A stretch of 64,000 nt of DNA. Origin: Crateriforma spongiae (lineage in GTDB: Bacteria; Planctomycetota; Planctomycetia; Pirellulales; Pirellulaceae). Below are positions 56,330 to 64,000 of this stretch, one piece after another. The stretch spans positions 620,001 to 684,000 of the forward strand of contig NZ_JAAXMS010000001.1 in the NCBI RefSeq assembly GCF_012290005.1, given 5' to 3'. The translations under genes were made by a program, and so were the position numbers. Position 1 is the first letter of the stretch. Each line of letters opens with the position of its first letter. A model generated the notes under the pieces. It had not been told where the DNA came from. It searched no databases and worked only from the letters and a program-made list of their open reading frames with translations.

Positions 56330-57007
56330 TTACGGATCTAGTTCGTCCAGTTCATCCAGCAATCGATCTAAGGCTTGGTGGCTATCTGGGTTTGTTGCCG
56401 GTTTCGTCGCCCGTTGGTTTTCGGCCCTTATCGGATCGGCAAGCGATGCCGCGTCTGAATTGTTGGACGATTCACCCACCCCCGGGTTTGCGCGGGGCGA
56501 CGTTGGTCGTCGGTCGCTATTCTCTCGGATTCCGCCCTTCGTTCCCACCGGATCAACGTTTGTTTTCTGCGGCGCCGCCGTTGTGCCCAACAGCTGAAAA
56601 GTGCGAACCTGTCGCGACTCTTGGATTCGATGAATAGCGTCGACCACATCGACCGCCGTTTCAAATTGCCCCAGATCGAACAGAAACAGGCACTTGGATC
56701 CCCCTCGTGGCGGCGGAGCGACCACATCGTTTTCGTGACGGGTTCGGGCATGGTCCTGGCACACTTGCCGGAGCGCATCGGCGGATTGTTCGATGGGAAC
56801 CCAGTCCAAAACCGCGACGTCATTCTGAAGATTTTCCAGGGTCAGATGATCCGTCGATCCTGGTTCCCAGTGTTGGGGGCTTCGGACCAGCATCAGATCG
56901 ACGCCTGGAACCGCGATCAGTTGTCCCACGATCTCGTCGATCATCGAGCCCGCCGCCGATGTCGGTGGCGGTGTTTGGATCAGCAAGACGTTCAATCGGA
57001 CGGCCAT
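56330..57007 (-). CDS. Unknown protein at the end of the ATPase/beta-sandwich operon
   Basis: The protein has about 225 residues from the ATG at 57007, with an AGGGGC before it. Residues ~1-130 form an alpha/beta region (VRLNVLLIQTPPP; VDLMLVRSP; KCLFLFDLGQFETAVDVVDA). The last ~90 residues are Asn/Ser/Pro-rich and disordered, ending in an acidic LDELDELDP tail. No family recognised. It is the last of four genes on the same strand, 52 bp after the ATPase. Confidence 0.55.
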   Translation of the reverse strand: MAVRLNVLLIQTPPPTSAAGSMIDEIVGQLIAVPGVDLMLVRSPQHWEPGSTDHLTLENLQNDVAVLDWVPIEQSADALRQVCQDHARTRHENDVVAPPPRGGSKCLFLFDLGQFETAVDVVDAIHRIQESRQVRTFQLLGTTAAPQKTNVDPVGTKGGIRENSDRRPTSPRANPGVGESSNNSDAASLADPIRAENQRATKPATNPDSHQALDRLLDELDELDP

Positions 57008-57059
57008 GGGAATGCCCCTGCCCCTTCGGAACATGGAGTGAATTTTGTGCCGGTGCAGG

Positions 57060-57743
57060 CTAGCGAACCGCCGCGGTCCGGTCCTGAGTTTCAAAGTCTG
57101 CCACCAAGTCGTACAGCTCAAACCATAACGCGCGAAGGTCGGTCGTCGTATGAAGGTCGCGTGACGAAAGGTTGTTCAAAACCTTCTTGCGCAAACTCGA
57201 ATCAGCATCCGCCAGCAACTGATCGCACAATCGATGGATCAATTCCGAATTCAAACGGGTGGCAAAAAAGTGGTCCCACCCCAGGATGCGTCGATGGCTG
57301 GTGGCCAAACAGCGTGTTCCGGATCGACGTAGGTACCTGGTCAGCAACCAACCGTTCAATCGGCCGAGTTGCTCAATACCATCGATCACCAACCAGGGAT
57401 CCCGATGACGGTGATGGTTGGCCTTGCCCATCGACCGGCGCAGCAGATTCTGATTTTCACCCGGGCTCAGATCCGATGAAAGTGTCACCCAGATTTCTGT
57501 GCCCCAGTACTGTCTGATCCGGGGGACCAACTGGTGCAGCAGGGTCGTTTTGCCAGACCCGTGCGGACCGACGATCAACTTGGGTCCGGTCGGTTTGGGC
57601 CCCGTGTCAGGGGTGATGATCCGACGAACCAGATCGTCTTGCTGAATTTCCGGATCGACAAACTGATAGGGAATCGCGCCCGGTTTGACGCGTCGGACTC
57701 GAAACGGATTGTCGCTGGGAAAGACCGGCGACATTTCGGTCAT
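57060..57743 (-). CDS. Small P-loop ATPase of the uncharacterised cluster
   Basis: The protein has 227 residues. Walker A is GPHGSGKTT at 59-67 and a Walker-B-like strand LVIDGIEQL ends with D121. CLATSHR at ~145-151 is sensor-1-like and the C-terminal part is helical. It resembles small AAA+/STAND-type ATPases without a clear family. The start overlaps the upstream stop by 4 bp. It probably powers or switches the neighbouring membrane and beta-sandwich proteins; this is inference. Confidence 0.75.
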   Translation of the reverse strand: MTEMSPVFPSDNPFRVRRVKPGAIPYQFVDPEIQQDDLVRRIITPDTGPKPTGPKLIVGPHGSGKTTLLHQLVPRIRQYWGTEIWVTLSSDLSPGENQNLLRRSMGKANHHRHRDPWLVIDGIEQLGRLNGWLLTRYLRRSGTRCLATSHRRILGWDHFFATRLNSELIHRLCDQLLADADSSLRKKVLNNLSSRDLHTTTDLRALWFELYDLVADFETQDRTAAVR

Positions 57744-58372
57744 GACCGATCGACGAATCGCCGAAAAGTGCGGGGACGTTTCAGGCGTCGAAAGATCACC
57801 GTTTCCTCGCCCGACTTTTCCGCAGGCGTTGTTTCCGTCGATGCGTCCGCCAGGTTCCGTCGACCGGCCGGGGAAACGTCTTTGCCGTTTCCAGTCGTCT
57901 TTTCCAGGCCCGGCGCCGCGATGGGCCCGTCGGGCGATGTGTCAGCGACGACGAAGAAATGTTGTTCGGTGACGATTTCTTTCCCACCGTTCATGAACAA
58001 CCGGACACGCAAGCACCATCGGATCGACAGAAGCCGTCCGTGGTAGCTGAGCGGTGTCGCCGGCAAGCGGCAATCGAGTGCTTGGGGCGATCCCAAATCC
58101 ATCGCGGATAGTTCGGCGGTGTCGATGCGATGGAAATGATGGACCTGCAGATCTTCGTCGCCTTTGCCATCGGTGTGCCACAGAACGGACACTTCGATGC
58201 ACCGGATGCGATCGGGTTGGACTCGCGATACACGCCAAGACGCACGCAGCAACCCACCGGCGTTGTACCGGCCGTCTTCACGACACAAAGTGACGTTCAA
58301 CGCGGGTTGCGTCTCATGGACAAGCCCGGTGGATGAACGACGACGGGGAAACTGCGGCAGAACGATGGCCAA
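57740..58372 (-). CDS. Cytosolic beta-sandwich (arrestin/Spo0M-like) protein of the cluster
   Basis: The protein has 210 residues. The core is beta-rich (LNVTLCREDGRYNAGGLLRA; CIEVSVLWHTDG; RLLSIRWCLRVRLF; TEQHFFVVAD) and resembles an arrestin-like sandwich. Its IRWCLRV strand matches the IRWRLVV strand near the end of the upstream membrane protein, so the two may share a domain. The C-terminal 60 residues are Thr/Lys-rich and basic. TTG 58372 has GGAG 10 nt upstream and overlaps the upstream gene by 76 bp; TTG 58300, in a TTGA overlap with that stop, is an alternative start. Confidence 0.6.
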   Translation of the reverse strand: MAIVLPQFPRRRSSTGLVHETQPALNVTLCREDGRYNAGGLLRASWRVSRVQPDRIRCIEVSVLWHTDGKGDEDLQVHHFHRIDTAELSAMDLGSPQALDCRLPATPLSYHGRLLSIRWCLRVRLFMNGGKEIVTEQHFFVVADTSPDGPIAAPGLEKTTGNGKDVSPAGRRNLADASTETTPAEKSGEETVIFRRLKRPRTFRRFVDRS

Positions 58373-59400
58373 GGACGTGATTCTCCGGAAACGACTAATC
58401 GCCAGCGTATGGCGTTGTGGTTGCCCACGAACGAATGCATGACGTCGGGGGGCAGGTCCAAGTTGAATTGTTGCTGCCAGGGTGTGTGCGGGTCAACTCG
58501 GACGTTGTGTTCTTTCGCCAGATCTTGGTGAAATGCGTCGTAACGTTCGACACGAACGTCCGTGCCCTGATGAAAGAACGCTTCTTCCTGACAGGTCAGG
58601 TAAACCCTGAGGTTTTTGAGGCGTAACCGGCCCATTTGCGACACGTGGACGCGATATTGATTGCCGGGAACCAGCGGGTGATCGCTGATTTCAACAATCG
58701 TGGGGCCCACACCGGCCTGGCGTCGCAATTGGGCGACGAAGTGCCGAAACATTCGGACGCCCAGAAAACCGGTCGGGATCAACAATCCCGCCAGAACCCA
58801 ACGCGGACGCGAAAACCAAAATCCGCTCAGCACCACTGATAAAAGAGTGAACCAAGCGGCATTCCACAGCATGGTCAGTGCGGCGGTGCCGACGATGCCG
58901 GTTTCCTGGGTCGATGCGCCCAGGCGATACGTTTGACGTTCCCCCGGACTTTCGGTCAGCCGTTTGCCTTGGGGAACGCCCGGCAACTTGACCGTTTGAT
59001 CGGCCGTTGGACCGATCAATTCGATCTGTTTGGCGCGGGCCCGGATGGCCGAACGACGCTCGTTGCTGGCACCGATCTGCGAGATTCGATACAGAAGTCC
59101 CGCAATACCGGTCAGGATCGCGACGGCCGAAAGAATGCCCAGGATCCAAGTGCCCAGGCCGCTGGAGGTGATCTCCGGCGATACCTCGGGCAACGGAATC
59201 GGCGCCTGGCGGATGACGGCAACCCGACTGGCGATGATCAGCGACAGCCCGAACACGCCCAGCAAAAACAACCCGGCGTAGAACAGGGCTTCACCGACGA
59301 TGCCACGGAATGTCTGTCCCAGCACGCGGCTGCCACGCTTCTTGATCCAAGGACGCAGAAGGGCGGGACCGAAATCACGCGAACGGGACGAACGCGGCAT
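58297..59400 (-). CDS. Membrane protein with C-terminal beta-sandwich, first gene of the cluster
   Basis: The protein has 367 residues. Four hydrophobic helices lie at ~35-60, 80-105, 175-195 and 200-220; a polar loop between helices 2 and 3 carries SNERRSAIRARAKQIE. The last ~150 residues (VEISDHPLVPGNQYRVHVSQ; LRLKNLRVYLTCQEEAF; FNLDLPPD; AIRWRLVVSG) form a beta-sandwich resembling the downstream small protein. No catalytic motif. Its neighbours suggest a membrane complex run by the ATPase. It follows the stand-alone alpha-CTD gene by 46 bp. Confidence 0.65.
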   Translation of the reverse strand: MPRSSRSRDFGPALLRPWIKKRGSRVLGQTFRGIVGEALFYAGLFLLGVFGLSLIIASRVAVIRQAPIPLPEVSPEITSSGLGTWILGILSAVAILTGIAGLLYRISQIGASNERRSAIRARAKQIELIGPTADQTVKLPGVPQGKRLTESPGERQTYRLGASTQETGIVGTAALTMLWNAAWFTLLSVVLSGFWFSRPRWVLAGLLIPTGFLGVRMFRHFVAQLRRQAGVGPTIVEISDHPLVPGNQYRVHVSQMGRLRLKNLRVYLTCQEEAFFHQGTDVRVERYDAFHQDLAKEHNVRVDPHTPWQQQFNLDLPPDVMHSFVGNHNAIRWRLVVSGESRPWPSFCRSFPVVVHPPGLSMRRNPR

Positions 59401-59446
59401 GCTCGTGGCTCAGCGGGGCTGATTCTTGATCAATGGGTGAATGGAA

Positions 59447-59719
59447 TCAGCGGGGCTGATCCGGGCGATGGCCGGATCGGTAAAAGCCCAGGTCTTCCAG
59501 AGCACCGTAAACTTCTTCCAGCGTTTTTTCGCCGAAATTGCTGATGCTAAGCAGACGCTTGGGCGTCGCGTTGAGCAGATCGCGGACGGTCAAAATGCCG
59601 GTTTCTTCCAGACAGTTGGTCGTCCGAACCGTCAACTTCATCTCCGCGATACTCAGATCCATCCGCTCACGACGCAGTCGGGCCTGTTCGTCCGCTTGGC
59701 TCAGTGGAATGCGGGTCAT
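59447..59719 (-). CDS. Stand-alone RNA-polymerase alpha-CTD-like protein
   Basis: The protein has about 90 residues and consists of little more than one alpha-CTD domain: MKLTVRTTNCLEETGILTV, then LLSISNFGEKTLEEVYGAL. By eye it keeps the R, N-C, G and K of the DNA-contact set in E. coli alpha-CTD. It is not the polymerase subunit. The ATG at 59719 is chosen because AAGGGAG lies about 7 nt upstream; the frame opens 12 codons earlier. It lies between wecB and the ATPase cluster on the same strand and may regulate either. Confidence 0.8.
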   Translation of the reverse strand: MTRIPLSQADEQARLRRERMDLSIAEMKLTVRTTNCLEETGILTVRDLLNATPKRLLSISNFGEKTLEEVYGALEDLGFYRSGHRPDQPR

Positions 59720-59957
59720 CGCAAACTCCCTTTTGATGTGATCGATGATCGTCACCGGCGTGGGCCGGCCAAATTCAATTGACCGATATCACCAACCCGG
59801 CTGACTACCTAATTCCATGGCGGGGAAAGATAGCCGATCCTGCGAAATCTGGCAAACATCGACGCCGAATTGTCGCCATCGGGGCAGGAACCCGGTGTGC
59901 CGGTTCGCCGTTCGACTGGACAAGAGAGCCATCCGGAAACCCGCCCCTTGCCGGCGT

Positions 59958-61088
59958 TTAGGAAAACACTTCCGCCATCCAGTCGGCGATCTGGACCGAC
60001 GACGTGCCGTCACCGTAGGGATTGTCGCGAATATTGGCTGCATCGGTTGATCCGCCCGCGGCCCGACCGGATTGCAGCGACTGCGAGACACTGTCGACGA
60101 TCTTTTGCCGGTCGGTACCGACCAAGTGTGCCAATCCGGCGTCGACCGCTTCAGGCCGCTCGGTTTTTTCGCGAGTGACGAAGACGTCACATCCCAGCGA
60201 CGGCGCTTCTTCCTGCACACCACCCGAATCGGTCAGCACCACGCGGGCACGGTCCATCAGCCAGACAAATTCGCGGTAGTCCGCCGGTGGCACCAAGTGG
60301 ATGTTGTCATGTCCGTCCAGACGCTGATGGACCGGGCCTTTGACGTTGGGGTTCAGGTGCACCGGATAAATGAATTGGGCCTGGGGATGGCGATCGGACA
60401 GTTCGGCAATGGCGTCACACATGTCCGCCAATCCCTGCCCAAAGTTCTCGCGGCGATGGCCGGTAATTAGGACGACGTCGTCGGCCATCGCGAAAGGATA
60501 CTTTTGCGACCAAGTTTCGGAGTTCGCGCGTTCGCGGCCAACCGCCCACATTAGCGCGTCGATCACGGTGTTGCCCGTCACACGAATCTTTGATTCATCG
60601 ATGCCTTCGCGTCGTAATGCATTGGCCGCGCCTTCGGTGGGGGCACAGTGCAGCTGAGTGACGATGGCCGCGACGCGACGATTGAATTCTTCCGGCCAAG
60701 GCGCCCAAAGATCTCCGGTGCGAAGACCTGCTTCGACATGCACCACCGGAATCTTCTGATAAAAGGCGGCAACCGACGCGGTCATCACGGTGGTGGTGTC
60801 GCCTTGCACCACGACGCAGTCCGGCTTGGCTCTGACCAACGCATCGGTGACCGCCTGCATGCATGAAGCGGTCAATTCAGCCAACGTTTGACCGTGCTTC
60901 ATCAGACGCAAATCAACGTCCGGCCGGATTTCAAAATACCCAAGAACTTGTTCCAGCATTTCGCGGTGTTGACCGGTGCTGCAAACGATCGGATCAAAGT
61001 CGTCGCTGCGTTCCAGGCAATGACGGATCAGCGGGGCTAGTTTAACGGCTTCGGGACGAGTTCCCAGCACGATGAAGGGGCGTATCAC
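59958..61088 (-). CDS. wecB: UDP-N-acetylglucosamine 2-epimerase
   Basis: The protein has 376 residues with a GTG start. FIVLGTRPEAVKLAPL, VQGDTTT, HVEAGLRTGD and TDSGGVQEEAPSLG are conserved through the non-hydrolysing 2-epimerase family. It converts UDP-GlcNAc to UDP-ManNAc for surface polysaccharides. The nearest neighbours are not polysaccharide genes. Confidence 0.95.
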   Translation of the reverse strand: MIRPFIVLGTRPEAVKLAPLIRHCLERSDDFDPIVCSTGQHREMLEQVLGYFEIRPDVDLRLMKHGQTLAELTASCMQAVTDALVRAKPDCVVVQGDTTTVMTASVAAFYQKIPVVHVEAGLRTGDLWAPWPEEFNRRVAAIVTQLHCAPTEGAANALRREGIDESKIRVTGNTVIDALMWAVGRERANSETWSQKYPFAMADDVVLITGHRRENFGQGLADMCDAIAELSDRHPQAQFIYPVHLNPNVKGPVHQRLDGHDNIHLVPPADYREFVWLMDRARVVLTDSGGVQEEAPSLGCDVFVTREKTERPEAVDAGLAHLVGTDRQKIVDSVSQSLQSGRAAGGSTDAANIRDNPYGDGTSSVQIADWMAEVFS

Positions 61089-61767
61089 GGTTGCTTGCTT
61101 ACCTTTTCACTTGGCAATTTCGTTTTTCGTTTTCAAAGACGCTTTGACCAAAACCGTGGGCATCGCTGGCCGGACGGTTCGCCCCAGGCAGCTTGGTTTT
61201 CCGGCGTCGCAGGACGTCCAGGATGATAGTCCGAAAGCGGTGCGTCATTTCAGTACGCGTCCAAATGTCGTCTCCGGCGCACGTGTTGTCTCCGGCGGAA
61301 GGCGGCGTGACGCTGTCTTATCGGAACCACGCCGGAGACTGGCTTTGTTGGTGAAACCGACTTTCCGGTTTGTAACGCTTTTGCCGGGAAACAGGCGGCC
61401 GTCTTGAACGGTTCGGGCGTCCGGGCGGTGTGGTGAAAAGGCAACGACTGTGGCGTGGACTAAACAGACCGGGCGGTTTGGCGAAGATTCCGGGGCCTGG
61501 GGGCACAGAAAGCGTCGTTTTTCCACAGATTTTTCACCAAATTGCTAAAGGCTTGCGTAGTCTTGATTTGTCGGGATACCGGCGTGTGGCGGGTCTTTTC
61601 CCCACCCCGCGTCGCGCGAATGATTTCGACAACGTGACTGCCGTCGCCGGTTGGTCACGTCCATCGCCGCTGTTGGCGGCCGTTCCCGAGTCGAAAGGCC
61701 ACCACCGGCTGCTTCGCTCCTTCGGAACGCCAGTTTCACAACATCGATCGACCGACCCAACACCACC
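61089..61767. other. Divergent intergenic region with repeated GTCTCCGGCG
   Basis: Between wecB (minus) and the repeat-protein gene (plus). The 10-mer GTCTCCGGCG occurs directly at 61270-61279 and 61288-61297, 18 bp apart, and inverted at 61330-61339. No other copies of this density are noticed. No gene is supported here; both genes' promoters must lie in this stretch. Confidence 0.5.
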
Positions 61768-63384
61768 ATGTTTGACCGATCCATTCGCCGTCTGGCCGCT
61801 AGTGTTTTGTGCGGGACCGTTTCGCTGTCCCAAGTCGGTGGTTTTGCGCTGGCACAAGACGCCTGTTGTTTCGAACCTGCCTATCGACTGCAGTGCGAAA
61901 CCGTGGTCCAGAAAGTACCCCAAACGCGGTACCGTCTTTCGACCAAGACCGACTATGTCGAAGAGACTCAGCTGTCCTATCGACCGGTGTTGAAGTACCG
62001 CCAAGAGGAACGCGAATACCGTGTCGCCAAGCCGGTCACCGAAACCCGGTATGTCGAAGAAACCTATTCGGTGCTCAAGCCCGTCACCGAAACGTCGTAT
62101 CGCGACGAAGAAGTGACACGGACACGATACGTCGATGAAACGTCCGAACGTGAAGAATCGGTGACTCAGTATCAGCCGGTTACCGAGACAAAGTACTACC
62201 AAAAACAGTACACGGTCCAGCGCCCGGTCACCGAAACCCAGATGCGCGAACAGCAATACACTGTTCAGCGTCCGGTCACCGAAACGATCATGCAGACGCA
62301 GCAGTACACGTCGATGCGACCGGTCACCACGGTTCAAAACCAAGTGGTCGACGCCGGTGGCTACGTCGCCCAACAAGTCGTGACTCCGGGACAACTGCAA
62401 TACGGTGTCGGTTGGCAGCGTAATGCCTATGCCGTCCCCGGTCCGCTGGGAATCTTCTCCCTGAATCGGGGTGCACCGGTATTGGTTCCTCAGGTGACGC
62501 CCCCGACCGTGCAAACACAGATGGCATACCGTCCAAACTACGTGAATCAACAAGTCGCTCGGACGACATACGTGCCGGAAGTCCAACAGGTCCAAACGCC
62601 TGTTCAAGTCCAACGAATGCAAACCGAAGTCGTTCGGCAACAAATTCCGGTGCAGGTTCAACGTATGGAAAGCGAAGTCGTCACGGAAAACGTGCCCGTG
62701 CAAACGACTCGTATGGTGCCCGTTCAGCTGACCCGCAAAGTTCCCGTGACGGTTCGGCGTCCGGTGACCGAAACGCTGACTCGACGGGTACCGGTCACCA
62801 GCCAACGTTGGGTTCGTGAGGAAAAGGTTCGTAAGGTGCCGGTCCAGACGACACGCATGGTTTACGAGACGAAGAAGGAAGTCGTGAACGTGCCGTACTA
62901 CGAACAAGAGGCCGTTGAACGCAAAGTCATGCGTCCCGTGACACGTCAGGAATACGTCCCCTACACCGTCATGGTGGACATGCCACAAACGGTCGTGCAG
63001 CGAACTCCGCTCAGCTACATCGATCCGTTCAGCCCGGCGATCAGCCAAGGCTACAGTTCGTTCAGCGTTCCGGTTTCCGGATCAACAATTTATGAATCTC
63101 CGATCGTCACCGGATCCACGGTCGTTCAGCCGTCGGAGGTCGTCGAAAGCCGATCACCGGCCAAAGAGGATGACGAGGACGCGGAAATGACCGAAGATGC
63201 ACAAACCGAGTTAGAAGGCGTGCGCCGGGATTATTCCGATGATGACAACGCCGACGCCGATGATTTGCAAGAGCTGCCGCAACCGCAATTGAATGGCGAC
63301 GATGTGCAATTGAATCCCGCCACCGAAGCGACCACCACTGGTTTTCGCGTGACTTGGAGTCCGATGGTCGATCGGGAAGCCTGA
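61768..63384 (+). CDS. Secreted 16-residue-repeat (PVTET-type) protein
   Basis: The protein has 538 residues with a signal peptide (RLAASVLCGTVSLSQVGGFALA). Nearly all of the central part is a 16-residue repeat led by P-V-T/Q, in two arrays separated by about 77 residues. A Glu/Asp-rich C-terminal tail follows. There is no catalytic motif or membrane helix beyond the signal. The ATG at 61768 gives a proper signal peptide; the frame runs 39 codons further upstream. Likely a cell-surface or periplasmic structural protein; the family is known mainly from planctomycetes. Confidence 0.85.
   Translation: MFDRSIRRLAASVLCGTVSLSQVGGFALAQDACCFEPAYRLQCETVVQKVPQTRYRLSTKTDYVEETQLSYRPVLKYRQEEREYRVAKPVTETRYVEETYSVLKPVTETSYRDEEVTRTRYVDETSEREESVTQYQPVTETKYYQKQYTVQRPVTETQMREQQYTVQRPVTETIMQTQQYTSMRPVTTVQNQVVDAGGYVAQQVVTPGQLQYGVGWQRNAYAVPGPLGIFSLNRGAPVLVPQVTPPTVQTQMAYRPNYVNQQVARTTYVPEVQQVQTPVQVQRMQTEVVRQQIPVQVQRMESEVVTENVPVQTTRMVPVQLTRKVPVTVRRPVTETLTRRVPVTSQRWVREEKVRKVPVQTTRMVYETKKEVVNVPYYEQEAVERKVMRPVTRQEYVPYTVMVDMPQTVVQRTPLSYIDPFSPAISQGYSSFSVPVSGSTIYESPIVTGSTVVQPSEVVESRSPAKEDDEDAEMTEDAQTELEGVRRDYSDDDNADADDLQELPQPQLNGDDVQLNPATEATTTGFRVTWSPMVDREA
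61936..62367 (+). repeat. Array 1: nine in-frame 48-bp units
   Basis: Units begin every 48 bp at 61936, 61984, 62032, 62080, 62128, 62176, 62224, 62272 and 62320. The unit encodes P-V-T-E-T-x-Y-x-x-E-x-Y-x-V-x-R/K. The best copies start at 62032, 62080, 62176, 62224 and 62272; the first, fifth and last are diverged. Confidence 0.85.
62599..62982 (+). repeat. Array 2: eight in-frame 48-bp units
   Basis: Eight units of 48 bp from 62599. The encoded unit is P-V-Q/T-x-x-R-x-x-x-E-x-V-x-x-x-V, with clear copies at 62599, 62647, 62695, 62743, 62791, 62839 and 62935. The seventh copy (62887) is diverged. Confidence 0.85.
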
Positions 63385-63425
63385 TCGAAGACGGGCCCCC
63401 CCTCACATAAATAAATCCAGCGAGC

Positions 63426-63461
63426 AACCGCGGATGCACCGATGTGTATCCGCGGTTTTTT
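63426..63461 (+). terminator. Intrinsic terminator
   Basis: AACCGCGGAT (63426-63435) pairs with ATCCGCGGTT (63448-63457), with further pairing inside the loop, followed by six T residues (63456-63461). It ends the repeat-protein transcript. Confidence 0.92.
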
Positions 63462-63608
63462 GCGTTCCATCGCGCCTCCATGGGACCGGCCGATGCGGCG
63501 AAGCCGTCGCTATCACAAAGCCGCCCGGCGGTCGTCTATCATGATTGCGGATTTGTTTCGCTGGTTCATCAAGAAGTCGCTGCTGGTGGCTTCGGTAACG
63601 GCTTGGTC

Positions 63609-64000
63609 ATGGCACATCAACAAAACGACCGTTCGGGTTTCCGTCGATCGGCCAATGGGCTGCGACGCAGCTTGATCACGGCATTGTCAATTTTGCCGTT
63701 CCGATCATGGGCGGACGACACCCCAAGCGTGAAGGCCGACGCGGCAGCCTTGGAGGAAAACGAAAAACAAATCCTGGTGGTGGTCGGACCCAGCACGCAT
63801 CCGCCGGGAACTCATGAGGTGGCGGCGGGCGGACGGTTGGTCGCACACTGTATGATGCACCCGCTCAATGCACCGCCCATTCGTGCCACCGTTGTGGATC
63901 ATTGGCCGGATGCCCAGACGCAATCCAAGGCTGATTCCGTTGTCTTCATCGGCGACATGTTTCCGCCGACCAAGTTTGCCAACACCGAATCCATTCTGGA
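63609..64000 (+). CDS. Secreted ThuA-like protein, 5' part only
   Basis: A frame opens at the ATG 63609 and runs to the window end (130 codons and two bases). A signal-like segment (SLITALSILPFRSWA) is followed by QILVVVGPSTHPPGTHEVAAG and ADSVVFIGDM, which recall the start of ThuA-like domains in planctomycete secreted proteins. The gene is cut by the window edge, so the family is tentative. Confidence 0.65.
   Translation, partial: MAHQQNDRSGFRRSANGLRRSLITALSILPFRSWADDTPSVKADAAALEENEKQILVVVGPSTHPPGTHEVAAGGRLVAHCMMHPLNAPPIRATVVDHWPDAQTQSKADSVVFIGDMFPPTKFANTESIL

Noticed and set aside
61534-63048. 504-residue minus-strand frame rich in His, Leu and Arg
   Set aside because: It is the antisense shadow of the 48-bp repeat gene; its own repeat comes from that gene and it has no recognisable domain.

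Overview
This 64 kb window looks like chromosomal DNA of a planctomycete, most likely a marine relative of Rhodopirellula in the Pirellulales. The evidence is the set of gene families: a paired DUF1592-type cytochrome protein and Tat-exported DUF1552 protein, two secreted S1 sulfatases, a twin-arginine Gfo/Idh/MocA oxidoreductase, a DUF6513/dihydropteroate-synthase-like protein of the archaeal-type C1 pathway, futalosine-pathway menaquinone genes, a membrane Ser/Thr kinase, and many large secreted proteins with no clear homologue. Base composition is moderately GC-rich and even throughout. I see no insertion sequence, prophage, CRISPR array or rRNA operon, so this reads as core chromosome rather than an island.

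Layout. 154-15834 (minus) is one long gene train that begins with a MoxR ATPase, a DUF58 protein and two VWA/BatA-like membrane proteins, continues with two large envelope proteins and a terpene-cyclase-like toroid protein, and ends with a secreted thioredoxin fused to a string of beta modules. Several junctions overlap by 4 bp. 16289-17779 is the orphan DHPS-like gene. A strong hairpin with a T-run at 17872-17938 may be a small RNA. 18508-20620 carries mqnA and mqnC, then a BON-domain protein, a degenerate MurE-like ligase, a family-4 uracil-DNA glycosylase and der. 26174-29724 is the DUF1592/DUF1552 pair. 29769-32910 holds small envelope proteins and a sulfatase. 32974-37345 has tgt, a TPR protein ending in two RNA-polymerase alpha-CTD-like domains, tRNA-Thr(CGT) and gnd. 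38629-42750 has two related DUF1598-type secreted proteins flanking an N-end-rule aminoacyl-transferase (bpt). 42770-52861 contains an SRPBCC/GyrI protein, an oxidoreductase and an amidohydrolase, and on the plus strand a sensor kinase, a second sulfatase and a panE-like reductase, then a PHP phosphatase. 53232-61088 (minus) contains a zinc-ribbon membrane protein, an M32 carboxypeptidase, an uncharacterised four-gene cluster with a P-loop ATPase and two beta-sandwich proteins, a stand-alone alpha-CTD-like protein and wecB. 61768-63384 encodes a secreted protein built from 17 units of a 16-residue repeat, and the window ends inside a ThuA-like secreted protein.

The most unusual items are the phase-locked 16-residue repeat protein, the two non-polymerase alpha-CTD proteins, the uncharacterised ATPase/beta-sandwich operon next to one of them, the MurE-like protein that has lost its signature motifs, and the candidate small RNA. 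Family names rest on motif recognition by eye. No alignment or database search was run.
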